DNA of 64,000 bases. It comes from Smittium mucronatum. Its lineage: Eukaryota; Kickxellomycota; Harpellomycetes; Harpellales; Legeriomycetaceae. Shown here in pieces: positions 41,701 to 53,600 of this stretch (position 1 is the stretch's first letter; the number at the start of each line of letters is the position of its first letter). The notes under the pieces are model-generated. The model was not told the origin of the DNA. It saw only the letters and a program-made list of their open reading frames with translations, and ran no database searches. Location: assembly GCA_001953115.1 (NCBI GenBank), contig LSSL01000314.1, forward strand, positions 1 through 64,000, given 5' to 3'. The position numbers and the translations under genes were made by a program.

Positions 41701-43400
41701 TTATAACAATGGTAAAAATAAGAAAACTACTTTAAACCAAAGCTCTCTTAGTCTTATCCAAGCTATTAACTCTTATCACAGGCTTAACCTAGGTAAGCCA
41801 CTAGGACACATTATCTTAAATGATCGCTCATATTTGTTTGGCCAAAAATACAAGGTAAACTCCTCTCAAGGGGTCTCAGAACAAGATCAGTGAGGTAAGG
41901 AAAGAGTAATTAAGATACTGAGGATCGTCCAGATGACATTGATAATTCTGTCTAGATCTATTGGAACAACTAAATGGATGAATATTGCTGTGCTTCCAGG
42001 AATAATAATGCTATGCCTTCTTCTTTTAATTATAAAATTACCCTGACCAACTGTAAACTATGGAAATTAATAGTATAGCTATTAGGACCGGCTATAAAAT
42101 ATTATTTATTTTGGAGTAATTGGCTGATACCATGAAGCTTATACTTTCTATTTACCGAGTATCTATATTTGCATGTATTTAAGGGTTTCATTCTGGAGAA
42201 TCTTGATGAGATCGGACTCATACTCAGGCCTATAATATCAGCAGGGGGTAAAGATATGCATCAAAGTTAAGGAGATACAGAAAGTTCTATATGAACTTGG
42301 ACTCAGTAAATTATCTGGTATATCTTTGTGCTCTATACAGAAAATACAGTCACTATGTCTTATATCAGAGAATTTGGAAGCAAAAACTATCCTAAGATTT
42401 AAATATATCAGAAAGAATATGGAAAAAACGCCTGAAGACAATCCTAGACATCAGGTAACTTATATTCCGTCGTTATGAGCTCTGTGAACATGCAAAGTTC
42501 GATATTTTTTCATAAATAAATTTGTTAGCCATGAAATATAATAGTGATGCAGAATTTGGTATAAAGACCGTAAACATTGAATTTTTTTGCTTCATAGATA
42601 AAAAAAGGTATAAAATCAGTTTAGCTGGTTATCAGACTGAATATCGGTGGTTCTAAATTCTCTAAGACTCATCTGGTCTAATTGTGCCATTCTTCGCTGA
42701 TTTCTAGCGTGGGATTTGATGCATCAGATGTTTCGTAAAATAAGCAGAGAAATATTTACAAATAAATTAGTTAAGCCGATGTGCTAGTCTCCGATATATT
42801 TTATAGCTGTAATAGCTCTTTAACATCGACCAATTTTTTTAAAAGCTAATAAAGTGGTTCCTGGTCCAAAATACGAAAATATCCATTCTCTCTAAAAAGA
42901 ATATTTGAATTGATTTCTTGGAGGAAAAACATCATTTAATAATACGAAAGATCTCATAAATATTGTAGAAGGCCTTTTACTTTCAAAAAAAAAAAAGTTT
43001 CGGACGTGGATCTAAGTAAAAATATACAAAAAGGTGATTTCTAGACTTATTAATATAAAATTATATTTCATCTAATATATCCGCCATGTAGGTAATTTAA
43101 TTCCTAACATAGATTTACACCGATAAAAGTTGTAAATATATTTGATAAAAGCATACAGGCAAGCTTTTTCACAATCATCAAAAAGAGCTATATGACTTTT
43201 ACTTCACAAAATATTTTCTGTGTTTACAAAGGTACTAGATGACACGTTTGCTAAACCTTTCATTTGCCCAATGCAGATATTTAACCTGTTCTTATTTATT
43301 TAAATAATGAAATAAAAACTCGTAAAACTAATAAAAAGCAAATAATATTCAAGCTATGCAAGCCACTGCCAGTCATTCGAGGTCTAATTTATGCGAAAAA
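38701..43400. mobile_element. Decayed retroelement-like block (possibly DIRS-type)
   Basis: The base composition is clearly more balanced than in the deserts on either side, and many short coding-like pieces are scattered in different frames without one intact gene. On the + strand these include: SAVLSALAANALPAKQGLN near 39148; an 82-codon frame at 39664-39912; TDLAVYPKLMKALLS near 40255; TTKDPKVSFSSTMMALFSE near 40536, then TATLTQERYENSH; the 107-codon frame 41570-41893 with a Q/N/G-rich tail; and KVKEIQKVLYELGLS with KIQSLCLISENLEAKTILRF at about 42266-42400. The order looks like a gag-type protein followed by the end of a reverse transcriptase/RNase H region, with the middle deleted. Assignment to DIRS-type elements rests on my recollection of similar fungal proteins and is weak. 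Confidence 0.38.
41570..41893 (+). pseudogene. Gag-like C-terminal fragment (unrecognised family)
   Basis: An open frame of 107 codons inside the decayed block, ending in a polar Q/N/S/K-rich tail that includes HYRGYYNNGKN. It begins at a TTG rather than an ATG, and coding-like sequence upstream is broken by stops, so it is a remnant rather than a gene. Position and composition suggest the nucleic-acid-binding end of a retrotransposon capsid protein, but no zinc knuckle is visible. Confidence 0.35.
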
Positions 43401-44599
43401 ATGTAAGGAATAAAAATATTAACCTTTTAATATTATTAAGTAGGAAGTATTAATAACATGGATGCTTAAATAATAATATGAATTTTTTTAAGGTAATATG
43501 AAAAAAAAAAGATTCGAATCCATAAGAATAATTGCACAGGAATATAATTTTTTTTAATAAACGGATAAAACTCCCAAATTTTCAAAATACCACCATTTTC
43601 CACATACTACTTTATTATTGTTGAAATGAAACCTGCTTATGCGCTAAAGCCGATCTCTCTAAATTTTCGAATACATAAATTTTCAGAGAAAGAAGTAAAA
43701 AAAAACTTGGATATAGAATTCGACAGCACCTTTTCACCCTTTCTGGTTATTATGAACATTTAATATGTATATCAGCGTAGAAGCCCAAAATCTAAGCTTA
43801 AGGTAAGACTTATTAAGTTTTAACTTTATTAAACATATTTTTGTAGTTTTAATTCACTTTTAAACCCAAAACTCTATTTAAACCCATTTTGAAACTTCAT
43901 TAATAGCTTCAAATCTAGAAATCCAAATCGAATAACCTATAGTTTAGAGTTTTTTTGTTTAACGGGAAATTAACTATATATTTCTAAACGAATAAAATCC
44001 TAAAACCCCTAACCACTAACTCAGTATATCAGTTTACTTCTATTAGAAAATTGGATCAAATTGAGGCATAGGATCAAGTAATAATGTTTCAGGTTTTGAT
44101 ATTTACAACATTAGCTTATAATAAACCTACTTAAATACAAAAATGAAGGTATTTAAAATCTGAATAACATTTTAGATATCAATTCTATTCTATGTTAGCT
44201 ACCAACAAGTCCTACTTGCGAGAATATTTGATTAATTTTTTTTTTCGTTTGCAAAAATGCATTACTAATATATTAAATAAACATGAATAAATATGTATTC
44301 TGAAAATTATTTGTAATTTATTTGAAATTTTTTTCATGGTTAATAAATCATTTAATGAATCAAGTTTATGTCGAGACAGTTGTTTGAAGTTATTTTTTTG
44401 TCCAACTGCAAAATTTTCTTTTTAAAAAAATTTCTATACTGATACAACCACTGTTTTTAGTATGTACAAGATTTATTATCCATATTAGAATTTTTTTTCT
44501 TTCGATTTTAAAAAAATCTCAGCAAGAAAAATGATATGAATACCACCTTCGAATTACATCTTTTGCATAAATAAATGTATATTTTTTGGAAAAGATAGT
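43401..44599. other. AT-rich intergenic DNA
   Basis: No gene or recognisable element seen. It separates the decayed retroelement block from the inverted-repeat element. Confidence 0.5.
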
Positions 44600-45440
44600 T
44601 ACAGGGGTTTCCAAATCTATGGAGCCTTTTTTCTAAACCAACCATATCTCTTTTTCAGAAAAACGACCTTTTTTTACAAATCAATTGAAACTTTCTGTCA
44701 TGATAACAAAGCTTTTTTTTTTTTCATTCCAATAGAACCTTATTTTATAAAAGTCAAAATTATTCTTTAGAGAATAGGGCGTAATTATTAGAAAATTTGT
44801 CTAATGATCAGTCCCATTATTCCATAAATTTTTGGGTTAAATAATTTCCAAAGTACTTTTAAATTACACTTTTCTATTACCGATTTATCTTTACTTTGCC
44901 TAGCACTGGTGTAACTTTTTCCAAATATAACTTTTTACATAATCAGTAATTTAATTAACGAAAATTTTCCCTAGCTACTTTTGTGAATTATATTATAAAA
45001 TTATAAGTGTGAAAGTGAGACAAATAAATTAAATGACTATTTATAATCTCACTAATCTGGTTTATTTTTATTTTTTGTCACAATGGAAAAAAATAATGGA
45101 AAGTTAAGAATATTTGAGAAAGCTGAAAAATCTGAAAAATAATTTAAAAATTAACCAGTGTTATAACCCCTAGAATTTTTTTAAAATAAAAATATTTATA
45201 AAAATCATATTGCAAAAAATTGCTAACTGAACAGCCCATTATATTTTCACTGTTTCTCAAAACCCGTTTATGAAAATTATACAAAACAACGATTTAAATT
45301 TTGGGAACTTTAATTGATGGCATTCATTAACTTCGCAGACGAAATATTCCCGTTTAAAAAATTTAAACCCAATAAAAATATCTAAATGTAATTATTTATG
45401 AGGATCTAAATAATTGTAATTAAAATTATGAATTTTCACT
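44600..45440 (+). repeat. Left inverted-repeat arm
   Basis: Matches the reverse complement of 46990-47888. The best block is about 44640-44960. The inner limit is blurred because the matching sequence becomes AT-rich. Confidence 0.72.
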
Positions 45441-46010
45441 TTCAAGTTAATAATAAAATATATTATTTATGATACTTATTTTTTTTAAAAAAAAAACAAT
45501 AATTAAAATGCAATCATAAATAATTAGAATATTTTACTTTCAAAAGTTTATTTCTTTATATTTTTTAAAAATATATAAAAGCTTGCTTTAAGTTAATTGG
45601 TCAATTAAAATAAAATTTGCAATTAAAATATGCAATTATATATTATAAAAAACTCATCTAAATAAAATATAAAGTAAAAACGAGTATTTTTCAAAAATCG
45701 GGCTCCCTGTTATTTTATTAGTAACACCAAGTAATACCCAAAACTTCTAGCGAAAATAGTCTAAATAAAAATAATGCTAATAAAAAAACAACAGCCAGTA
45801 AGGGTATAGTATATCTTTTAGTTCCAAAATAAGAAAATCGAAAATATAAAATTGCTATTTCTGTAGAATTATGCCTATGTAAATCTGTTTTCAGGACATT
45901 ATGTTTCAATCATTTCTCAGAAAAAAGGAAAAGAGAAAAAATGAAAAATGAAAATCGATTTATCCTTTATAATTAGTTCTTTTGTAAATTGATTTTTTAA
46001 CTTTTTATAA

Positions 46011-46201
46011 ATGAAAATTGCCTTGGAAAATGTTGCAATTTTAACACCTCAATCATCAATATATCGTATTATCGGTGAAATTGGATATTCATGGAAAGAT
46101 CTAGTTTGAATTATGATTGAAATGATCAGCCAAAGAATTTTAAATTTTAAACAAGTATTTTGCAGAGAAGTTAAAAAAAATCATAATGAAAATACGTTTT
46201 A
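46011..46201 (+). pseudogene. Possible transposase remnant inside the foldback element
   Basis: A frame starting with ATG at 46011 reads through TPQSSIYRIIGEIGYSWKDL, is stopped by TGA at 46107-46109 and resumes in the same frame with MIEMISQRILNFKQVFC until 46199-46201. The first part resembles the second helix-turn-helix of Tc1/IS630-type transposases, where an S-x-I-x-R-x-L...G-Y/F-S-x-K-K-L pattern precedes the catalytic domain. No DDE/D catalytic residues can be placed. The location between long inverted repeats is the main support. The resemblance is short and could be chance. Confidence 0.3.
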
Positions 46202-46440
46202 ATTAAATAAAACTGTTATAATTTAAATTTATAAAGAATCTATGAATATTGCTATGGATATAAAATCTGTAAATCATGTGAATTTAAATAAAGACGGAAA
46301 TATTCATATATTTATATTTATGGGACATCGTGTTACTGTAATGAAACAATCAGTTCAATACTTATAATAAGTATTTATCCAAACATATTGCAGCTTCAGA
46401 ACTGTAATTGGTCTCTCAAAACGTGAGAAACATAAATATG

Positions 46441-46472
46441 AAAGCTTAGTCATGATGGAATGGCTAAGCTTT
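46441..46472. repeat. Perfect 9-bp hairpin
   Basis: AAAGCTTAG (46441-46449) and CTAAGCTTT (46464-46472) enclose a 14-base loop inside the central part of the foldback element. Confidence 0.4.
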
Positions 46473-46989
46473 TCAACCTGTTTCATTTCCACCTTTTTAT
46501 GGTTTAACTAATATCTTCGGTTTATCTTTTTAATAAAAAATCTTATTCTCGCTAAACCTGTTCATTACAGTTACTATATTGGCAAAAAAACCCTATAATA
46601 TAATTTTTTTTTGATTTTTTTAAAGATCGAAATTAATTCCGGTATTAGGTGGAAAAAATCTTATAAATATGTAAAATTCAACATTTCGAAAATAAAAAAA
46701 GGTATAGTTAATAATTCCCTCTTATGGTATTTTTTTCAAATTCTTACCTGCATATTTAACCGAGTTAAATATGATGGAAGTTTTTCAAGCAGTGAAATAA
46801 AATCATCTATATACTCAACCTAGGGCAAAAAATTATGAAATGGTAAAGAAAAAGTTAATCTAAACTATCAATCTTTCAAAAGCGATTAATAATTATATGC
46901 CAAATAAACGAGAAAAAATTTGGATATTTAAAAATTAAAACAACCATTTAAATATTAAATATTGTATTATTTAAAATAAAAAGATGGAA

Positions 46990-47888
46990 TTATAAAAAAA
47001 AAATCTCATATATTCTGAGTCACTTTTAAAAATAAAATTTAAAATTATATTGACAAGAAAATAATTAAAATCCTATAATTGCTTATTTTTAAAATTTACA
47101 ATGGGAGTGATAAGTAAACGAAATTAATGAATTTCATTAATTGAAGTTCCCAAAATTAAAAATTATTATTTTTTATATAAAGGCCATCAATAGTTTTTGA
47201 GAAACAGGAAGAACATAATTGAAGGTTCAGATAGTGATTTTTTGTATTCTAATTTTTATGAAAATTTCTAGGAGCTATAAAACTGGTTAAATATGCGGAG
47301 ATTTGTTCAAAAATTTCAAATTTCTCAAATATTCTTTACTTTCCATTATTTTTTTCGATGATTATAAAAAGTAAAAATAAACCAGATTAGCGAGATTATA
47401 AATAGTTATTTAATTTATTTTTCTCACTTTAATACTTATAATTTTATAATCAAATTTACAAAAGTAGGTAGGAAAAATTTTCACGTATTAAATTACTGAT
47501 TATGTAAAAAATTATATTCGTAAAAAATTGCTCCAGCGATAGGTAAAATAAAGATAAATCAATAATAGAAAAGTATAATTTAAAAGTACTTTGAAAATTA
47601 TTTAACCCAAAAATTTATGGAATAATGGGACTGATCATTAGAAAAATTTTCTAATAATCAAATTCTATTCTCTAAAGAATAATTTTGACTTTTAAAAAGA
47701 AGTTTTTATTGGAATGAAAAAAATAATCCGTTTTAAAAAGGTATATTTCTCTTTAAAAAATATTCTGTTGTAATGAAAAAAAGTTCTATTATTATTTGAG
47801 AAAGTTTCAATTGATTTGTATTATAGGTAATTTTCCTGGAAAAGAGATATATGTTTTTTTATAAGTTTTTTTTATAGATTTAGAAAAC
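46990..47888 (-). repeat. Right inverted-repeat arm
   Basis: Inverted partner of 44600-45440, with the same blocks in reverse order. Outer end is taken as the GATTTAGAAAAC at about 47877-47888. Confidence 0.72.
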
Positions 47889-49019
47889 TAATACATCTTT
47901 TTTATTTATTTTTGCCAATAAGGATGTTTTAATTTCAAAAATATACAAAAATATAAATCCCCAACAATTTTTACACGGTAGAGGATATATATTTTTAGCG
48001 ACATTAAAATATTTTTGTTATAAAAAATGGTCTTATGGATATACTTTAGTTATTAATGCAATATTTTAGAACTCTGGTTCAAATTTAAGAATTATAGGAC
48101 AATATTTATGTTAAAATTACATTTTTACTTTCATAATACTAATCGAGAGAAAAAGATTTTTAAAATAAATAGCAAGTGTATACTAATTAGAGGAGCTAAA
48201 TCTATAAATAGAGTTCTAAAAGGAGAAAAGCAGAAGATGGCGTGTAGAAAATCTTTGCTTAATCAAATACCATTCAGAATTTTTGTTGATCACAGCTAAG
48301 CATATACAGAATATAAGAGCAAAATATCTTATAATATTTTTCCAAAAAACATGTGCAAAAAACAGCAAGCGGGTTATAAGCAGGCCACTAAAATGTTTTG
48401 TTAGACGTTTGAGACTTTTTAGAGCTAACATTGATTCATATTATACAAAGAGAAAAGAAGTATTCAGTTCCATCCATAACATCACATTTTACATTTGCTT
48501 AAATATGGTAAGGTTATCGCTAAATTACACCTCCAGGTCAATATAATGAATTTTTTTATGTATTCCATTTACGTTACTTTTTTTATTGGATTTCGAAATT
48601 CTGGTATAGTATTATCTTATAAGATGATGAGCTCAATATTACCTCTCATAGTAATTTATGAGATTATATTCATCCTAAAGAATATATCAATCGATAAATT
48701 CTCAATATAAAGACTTTATTTTAAATTGAAGATGTTTCTTCAAGCTTTGAAGGTAGATAAAATTTAAGAGAAGTTTTCTCACTCACTGAGAATCTAATTG
48801 TTGCATGATTTGCTAAATTGAACATTATTTTCGAGATCAGAATTTCAAATTATTATTATATCATAGTCCCAAATAAAAATTAATTAGCACCAAAATAATA
48901 AAAATAAAAAAAATTTCATTTTTTTTATTTGTAAATTTTTTTATGGTTGGATACTATAGTTTTATAAAATAAAAATAGTATTATCAAAATGTACTTAGTA
49001 GAAAAAAGAGTTTGGGTTT
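47889..49019. other. Spacer between foldback element and LINE, with a coding-like stretch
   Basis: The 5' half is AT-rich. Between about 48160 and 48710 the composition is more balanced, and overlapping + strand frames (48108-48299, 48283-48546, 48495-48710) could be one broken gene. The middle piece contains KRVISRPLKCFVRRLRLFRA. I do not recognise the family, and a mobile-element remnant is the likeliest explanation given both neighbours. Confidence 0.35.
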
Positions 49020-49029
49020 CAATTTGAGT

Positions 49030-52000
49030 TAGATAATCGGCTTTCGCTGAACACTAAATTTCCTCTTGGTGCTATTGAGAACCATTCGGATCTTATGGCC
49101 ATTCAGGAATATCTTTTCTCAATATCTTTGAAATCAATTATAATTATCTGTTTTAGGTCGTATTTCCATCTGTTTAATAGTCCTTCTCCTGTTATTTTTG
49201 TTTCTGATAGGGCTGTTCGGCTCTTTTTCTGTTGATTTTCCATATTGCTAATCCATATAGTATGTCCAAATTCGGAAAAAAACTTTCCATTGGCTCTAGA
49301 AAATTGTATATTACCTCTGATGTTAGTTTATTGAATATCCCATTAATAATTGAATCTGAAGTGATAAATCTTCCATACACTTTCCCACGAATAATTTACT
49401 CATCTAAAGCCATAGTAAATACGAGGAATCTTTTCCTTACGTGATCTGCACATTTTCATTCTTGTGATTGGTTAATTATGCCTTTATTACATATTCTAAT
49501 TATCTTTCCTGTGATTATAGCATTGTGAAATAGAAGCCATAAATGACTGATCACTTTTGGATCCAGATCAATCTCGTCTAATTTAATCCAATAAACATTG
49601 GATTTTTTTAGTTTTTCTTCCTATTTTGCTCCATTTTGGCTCAGCTCTTAGTTTTTTTCCGTTTTCTGCATCTATTTTATTTTTTATTAATTTATTTTTA
49701 AATTAATTTTACATCGAGCTTCCATCTAAAAAATCTCATTGGATATGTTCCCGGTTCCCATGTATGCTTTACTGAATCATTTGCCATTCATTGGGCTGTT
49801 TACCGAAAATTTAATAGATTTTCACTTGATATATATTGTAAATATAGATTATTATTGGTTTTCCAATATAAGCGAGCATTTTCCAAGGAATTTTCGTCAA
49901 TTATATATTTAGCTATGTAATAGCCATTGAGGATCCTTTTTATTAAGACTCTTATCAGTTAATTTTATTATTTTCTTCAAGCCAAGCATTTTGACTCTTT
50001 CGTATGACCAATCATTGAATTATTTTGAGTTTTTTTTTTTTGAAGATAGCTTTTACTGTTTTAATCGGCTCGCTCCATATTGTTGGAAAACTCTTTTTAC
50101 GCTTTGGGGTGTATTATTAACCATCATTTCATGAATGCTTTCAAAATTTGCTTGTCTTTTCTTTAGAGAAAAAAGATTATAGGCTGCTAGATTTATCCAT
50201 ATTGTAGATTTATTTGATAAAAAATCATTGTTCCATTTTAAGAACAATTTTTTTGATTTTGAGTTGATATTTAATAGTCCCCATCCCCCATTATTTCTAT
50301 CAAGTTTTAACTTATCTATTTTTATACGAGTTTTTTTTAATATTCTATATGAATTCATACATTCTTTTTTTTTACATTTTTTATAAAGTTACTATTGAAT
50401 GGAATTAAGTGTGCAGTATAAAATAGTTTAAATAGTATGATGGTGTTTGATATTAAAACTCTCCACTTTACTGAAAGTCTTCTGTTCTTGTACAGATTTT
50501 TTTTATTGGTTATTTTAGCAAATAGTTCTTCTTGGGGCTTTTTTTAATGAAAATCCCTTTAAATAGAAGAAAATACCAATATATTTAAAAGTTTCGGTTG
50601 GATTAAGGAAATTTCGGTTTAACCAACCTTGTTCTGTATTTTCTATCTTGATATATATAGTTTTTTTTTACTTTTTTTTTTTTTGCATTTGAGGCAATAA
50701 AATGAAGATTCAGATTTCCATTCATTATCGTTTCATCTTCTTGGCCTTTAACTCCGATTAAAAAATCATCTGCATAAGTTAGATATTTGAAATTTTCTTT
50801 GGACACTATTATACCATTTTTTTATCGTTTAGCGTTATTAGGAATGGCTCGATTATCAAATTATACTATAATTGTGAAAGGGGATCCCATTGTCGGATCC
50901 CTTTTTCAATTTTTATTGGTTCGGTGAGGGTTCCATTTATACATAACTTTTACTTGACACTAAATATATATTCTTAAGAATTTTAATAAATGTTTGGCTA
51001 AATCCGAATCTTTACCAGCACTGAAATAAATAACTCCAATCAACTCTATCATATGCTTTTTCTTGGCCAAGAATTGCTAGGTATACATTTTTTTTGATTG
51101 GGATTGATTAAGCTGTTTTTAAATAGGATTTTTGCTGTAATTATGTTATCGAAAAACTTTTTACTTTTAATTAATCCTGATCGGCGAATATAAATCAGTC
51201 TTTTTATCACTTTTTGGAGTCTCTTAGTAAAAATTTTAGTGACTATTTTTTCATTTGCGTTAGAGAGGGTTATTGGCCTATAATTTTTTAGATTTTTCAA
51301 GTCTCCATTTTCAGGTATTAGGACTATTTTATAATATTAATTAAAAGTGTTCCATTTTCCATTTTTGTTTATTGTTGAAAATATTTTCTAATATGATGGA
51401 TATTTTTTTTGAACATTTTATAGAATTCAAATTGTAATCTTTCAGGTCTCGGAGATTTATTATTGGATGAGCAATCTATTACGTTTAATATTTTCATTAT
51501 CTAGTTTTTTTTCCAGCATGTGTGCATCTAGACTATTAAGTGTGTTACATATACTGGATAAAATCTTTGATTGGCTGAGTGAAGTTGTGTTGCCTTTTTG
51601 AAACAATATTTTATAAAAAGAGTGTACCTCCTTTTTGACTTCATCTTTATCCGTGAGGCTATTGACATTTTTATTGGTTAAATCTCCAGTTTATTTGTTT
51701 TTTTCTCTAGATTTAAGTAGATCTTAGAAATATTTTTTTGATCTTTCATTATGTTCTATTCAATTGGTTCTAGAGCGTACAATTACTCTATCAAGATTAT
51801 CTTTTTTAATTTTAATTATTTCATTTTCATTTGCCTTCATTTCCTAGATATATAAGAGTTTAATTGATTCATTGGTATGAGGGTATTTTAAAATTCTTAG
51901 TGTCATTTTATTGGTGGTCCCTAAGTTTTTTGAATTGGACTTATTAATGTCATGCTTTGCGTAATTTATGAATAATTCTTTGAAGTTATTTTAGAGTATG

Positions 52001-52754
52001 ACCCAGTGTTTTACTGAGGCGCATGCACAAATTAATTTCGCATCAATTTCATTTAATACATCCAAAACTCCTAATAGTTTTTTGTTTAGTTTCCAATTTT
52101 TTGATTTTTTGAGGTTGCTTTTTATTCGAAATAATTGGATCGTTATATATTTATGGTCGGAGAATTAGTAGAATCGATATTTAAGATTTTTTTGTGTTTT
52201 GATATGCTTTCAGGGATTATAATGTGATCGATTCTAGATTTACGCTTTCCTGAGTAGTCTTTACAGGAGAAGATGGATTCATTTGGCATAAATTTAGATA
52301 TTGAATTAATCAATCTGTATTGGATAGTTATTTTCTCGATATTTTCCGCTTCATTTTATTGGCTATTCTTTCGGGAATCTGTTATTAAATTCATTTTATA
52401 CTATATTCATATCATCTAGTATAATAATTTCTTCATTTTTATTAATTTTTCTTGTAGAAATTCGATAGAAATTCTCCTTTCTTTTTCAATATTCTGAAAG
52501 TATATATTAGATATTTTTAGCTGTTTATTGTTTATTGTGGATGTATCTGTAATATTTTTCCTACCCTCTAAATATATATGATTGGATATAATCGAGTATT
52601 TTTCTTTGTTTAAATTTTTTGCCGTATATTTAGACAAAATAACTTCATTCCCCCAGTAAGCGGACCAGAATTTTTTATCCGCGTCTTTAATTTTAATCTC
52701 TTGTAAGCACAGTATGTCTGATTTGATAAAAAAATTTAGGTATGGGAAAATCAT
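49030..52754 (-). pseudogene. LINE ORF2 remnant: endonuclease plus reverse transcriptase
   Basis: The N-terminal endonuclease is seen as DILCLQEIKIKDADKKFWSA (52754-52416 frame). Its end is at about 52200-52260, with SGKRKSRIDHIII. The reverse transcriptase shows KNYRPITLSNANEKIV and a SGLIKSKKFFDNI segment (51300-51150), motif A as EKAYDRVDWSYL (about 51035-51065) and motif B as GIRQWDPLSQL (about 50870-50905), where the usual GIRQGD Gly is Trp and a stop follows. The catalytic YADD lies at about 50766-50780 and is intact. The C-terminal part includes NNGGWGLLNI (50358-50053 frame) and HLWLLFHNAIITGKI (about 49500-49560). At least five frame changes or stops separate these blocks. Confidence 0.82.
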
Positions 52755-53600
52755 TTTTTTCTTTTTTTTTGTCTGATATTCATTTTAAATTAAATGTTGG
52801 TATTTTGATTTTTTTTTTCTTCCATATTTTTTATTTGTTTTTTTTTTCAATTTTTTTCCAATTTTAGATGCTATTTTTTCTATGTTTTTTGTGATTTTAT
52901 ATCCGGTCCTCCTCGATATATTTGATTAAATCAAAAGAATTTTTTTCTAAAGAAACGATTTCTTTTTCCTAAGTCGCACAGGAAATCTTGGATAAAATAT
53001 TTAGGTTTTCTATTTCAGGGGGTACATTAAGGATTATTTAAATATAAGAGTGCATCAGTAGTTATGTTTTCCTCATTTGACAGGTATGAGGCTTCAGGTA
53101 CTTCTATTTTTTTTTATTGAAGAATTCTTTGGCTATTTATTTTTCTCTATTAGTTTTTTTATTTTTTCCATTTTTTCTTCCAATGTGGTTTTATTTTTCA
53201 TATTTTTTCTGACGCAGCTTAGATTAGATTTTCAATAATCAAAATTTCCAGATAGAATTCTCAAAAGATCAATGTCTCTTTCAGGTAAGTCTTGCAGTTT
53301 TTTAGACCCCATCGCTTTATTTTGAGTAAATAAGCTTTTATTAATAGGTATATCTTTCAGCAATGTCGTTTTAGGTTTTAGGTCTTAGTTCATGTTAAGT
53401 TATAGAATCGCTATGCTGAGGAATGCTTGTTTTCGGATTCTCATCTTTCTTGCTCACGATAATATATATTTTTTCTTTTTCTTTTTTTATATTTTTATCG
53501 CTTTTGTTATTTATTTCTTCAATAAATATTTTTTTTATGATTTTGGGCTGTTTTTTCTTGTTCTTTTAAGTTTTTTTTCGAATTTAGCCCTTATTTAAGG

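Larger units (their letters stand above)
44600..47888. mobile_element. Foldback-like element with long terminal inverted repeats
   Basis: Two arms of about 850 bp, in inverted orientation, flank a central segment of about 1.5 kb. Starting from the outer ends, both arms show AAATCTAT, then TTTTTC(C)AG, ACAAATCAATTGAAACTTTCT, TTCATTCCAATA and AAAGTCAAAATT, then an octamer-containing block around TTCTTTAGAGAATA. Towards the centre they share GGAATAATGGGACTGATCATT (one strand), AAGTACTTTTAAATT, AATCTCGCTAATCTGG-type sequence and TTTTGGGAACTT. The arms have diverged by substitutions and small indels, so the insertion is not recent. The left tip begins CAGGGGTTTCC, which resembles hAT transposon ends, but the right tip is altered and no clear target duplication is visible. 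The superfamily is undetermined. Confidence 0.72.
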
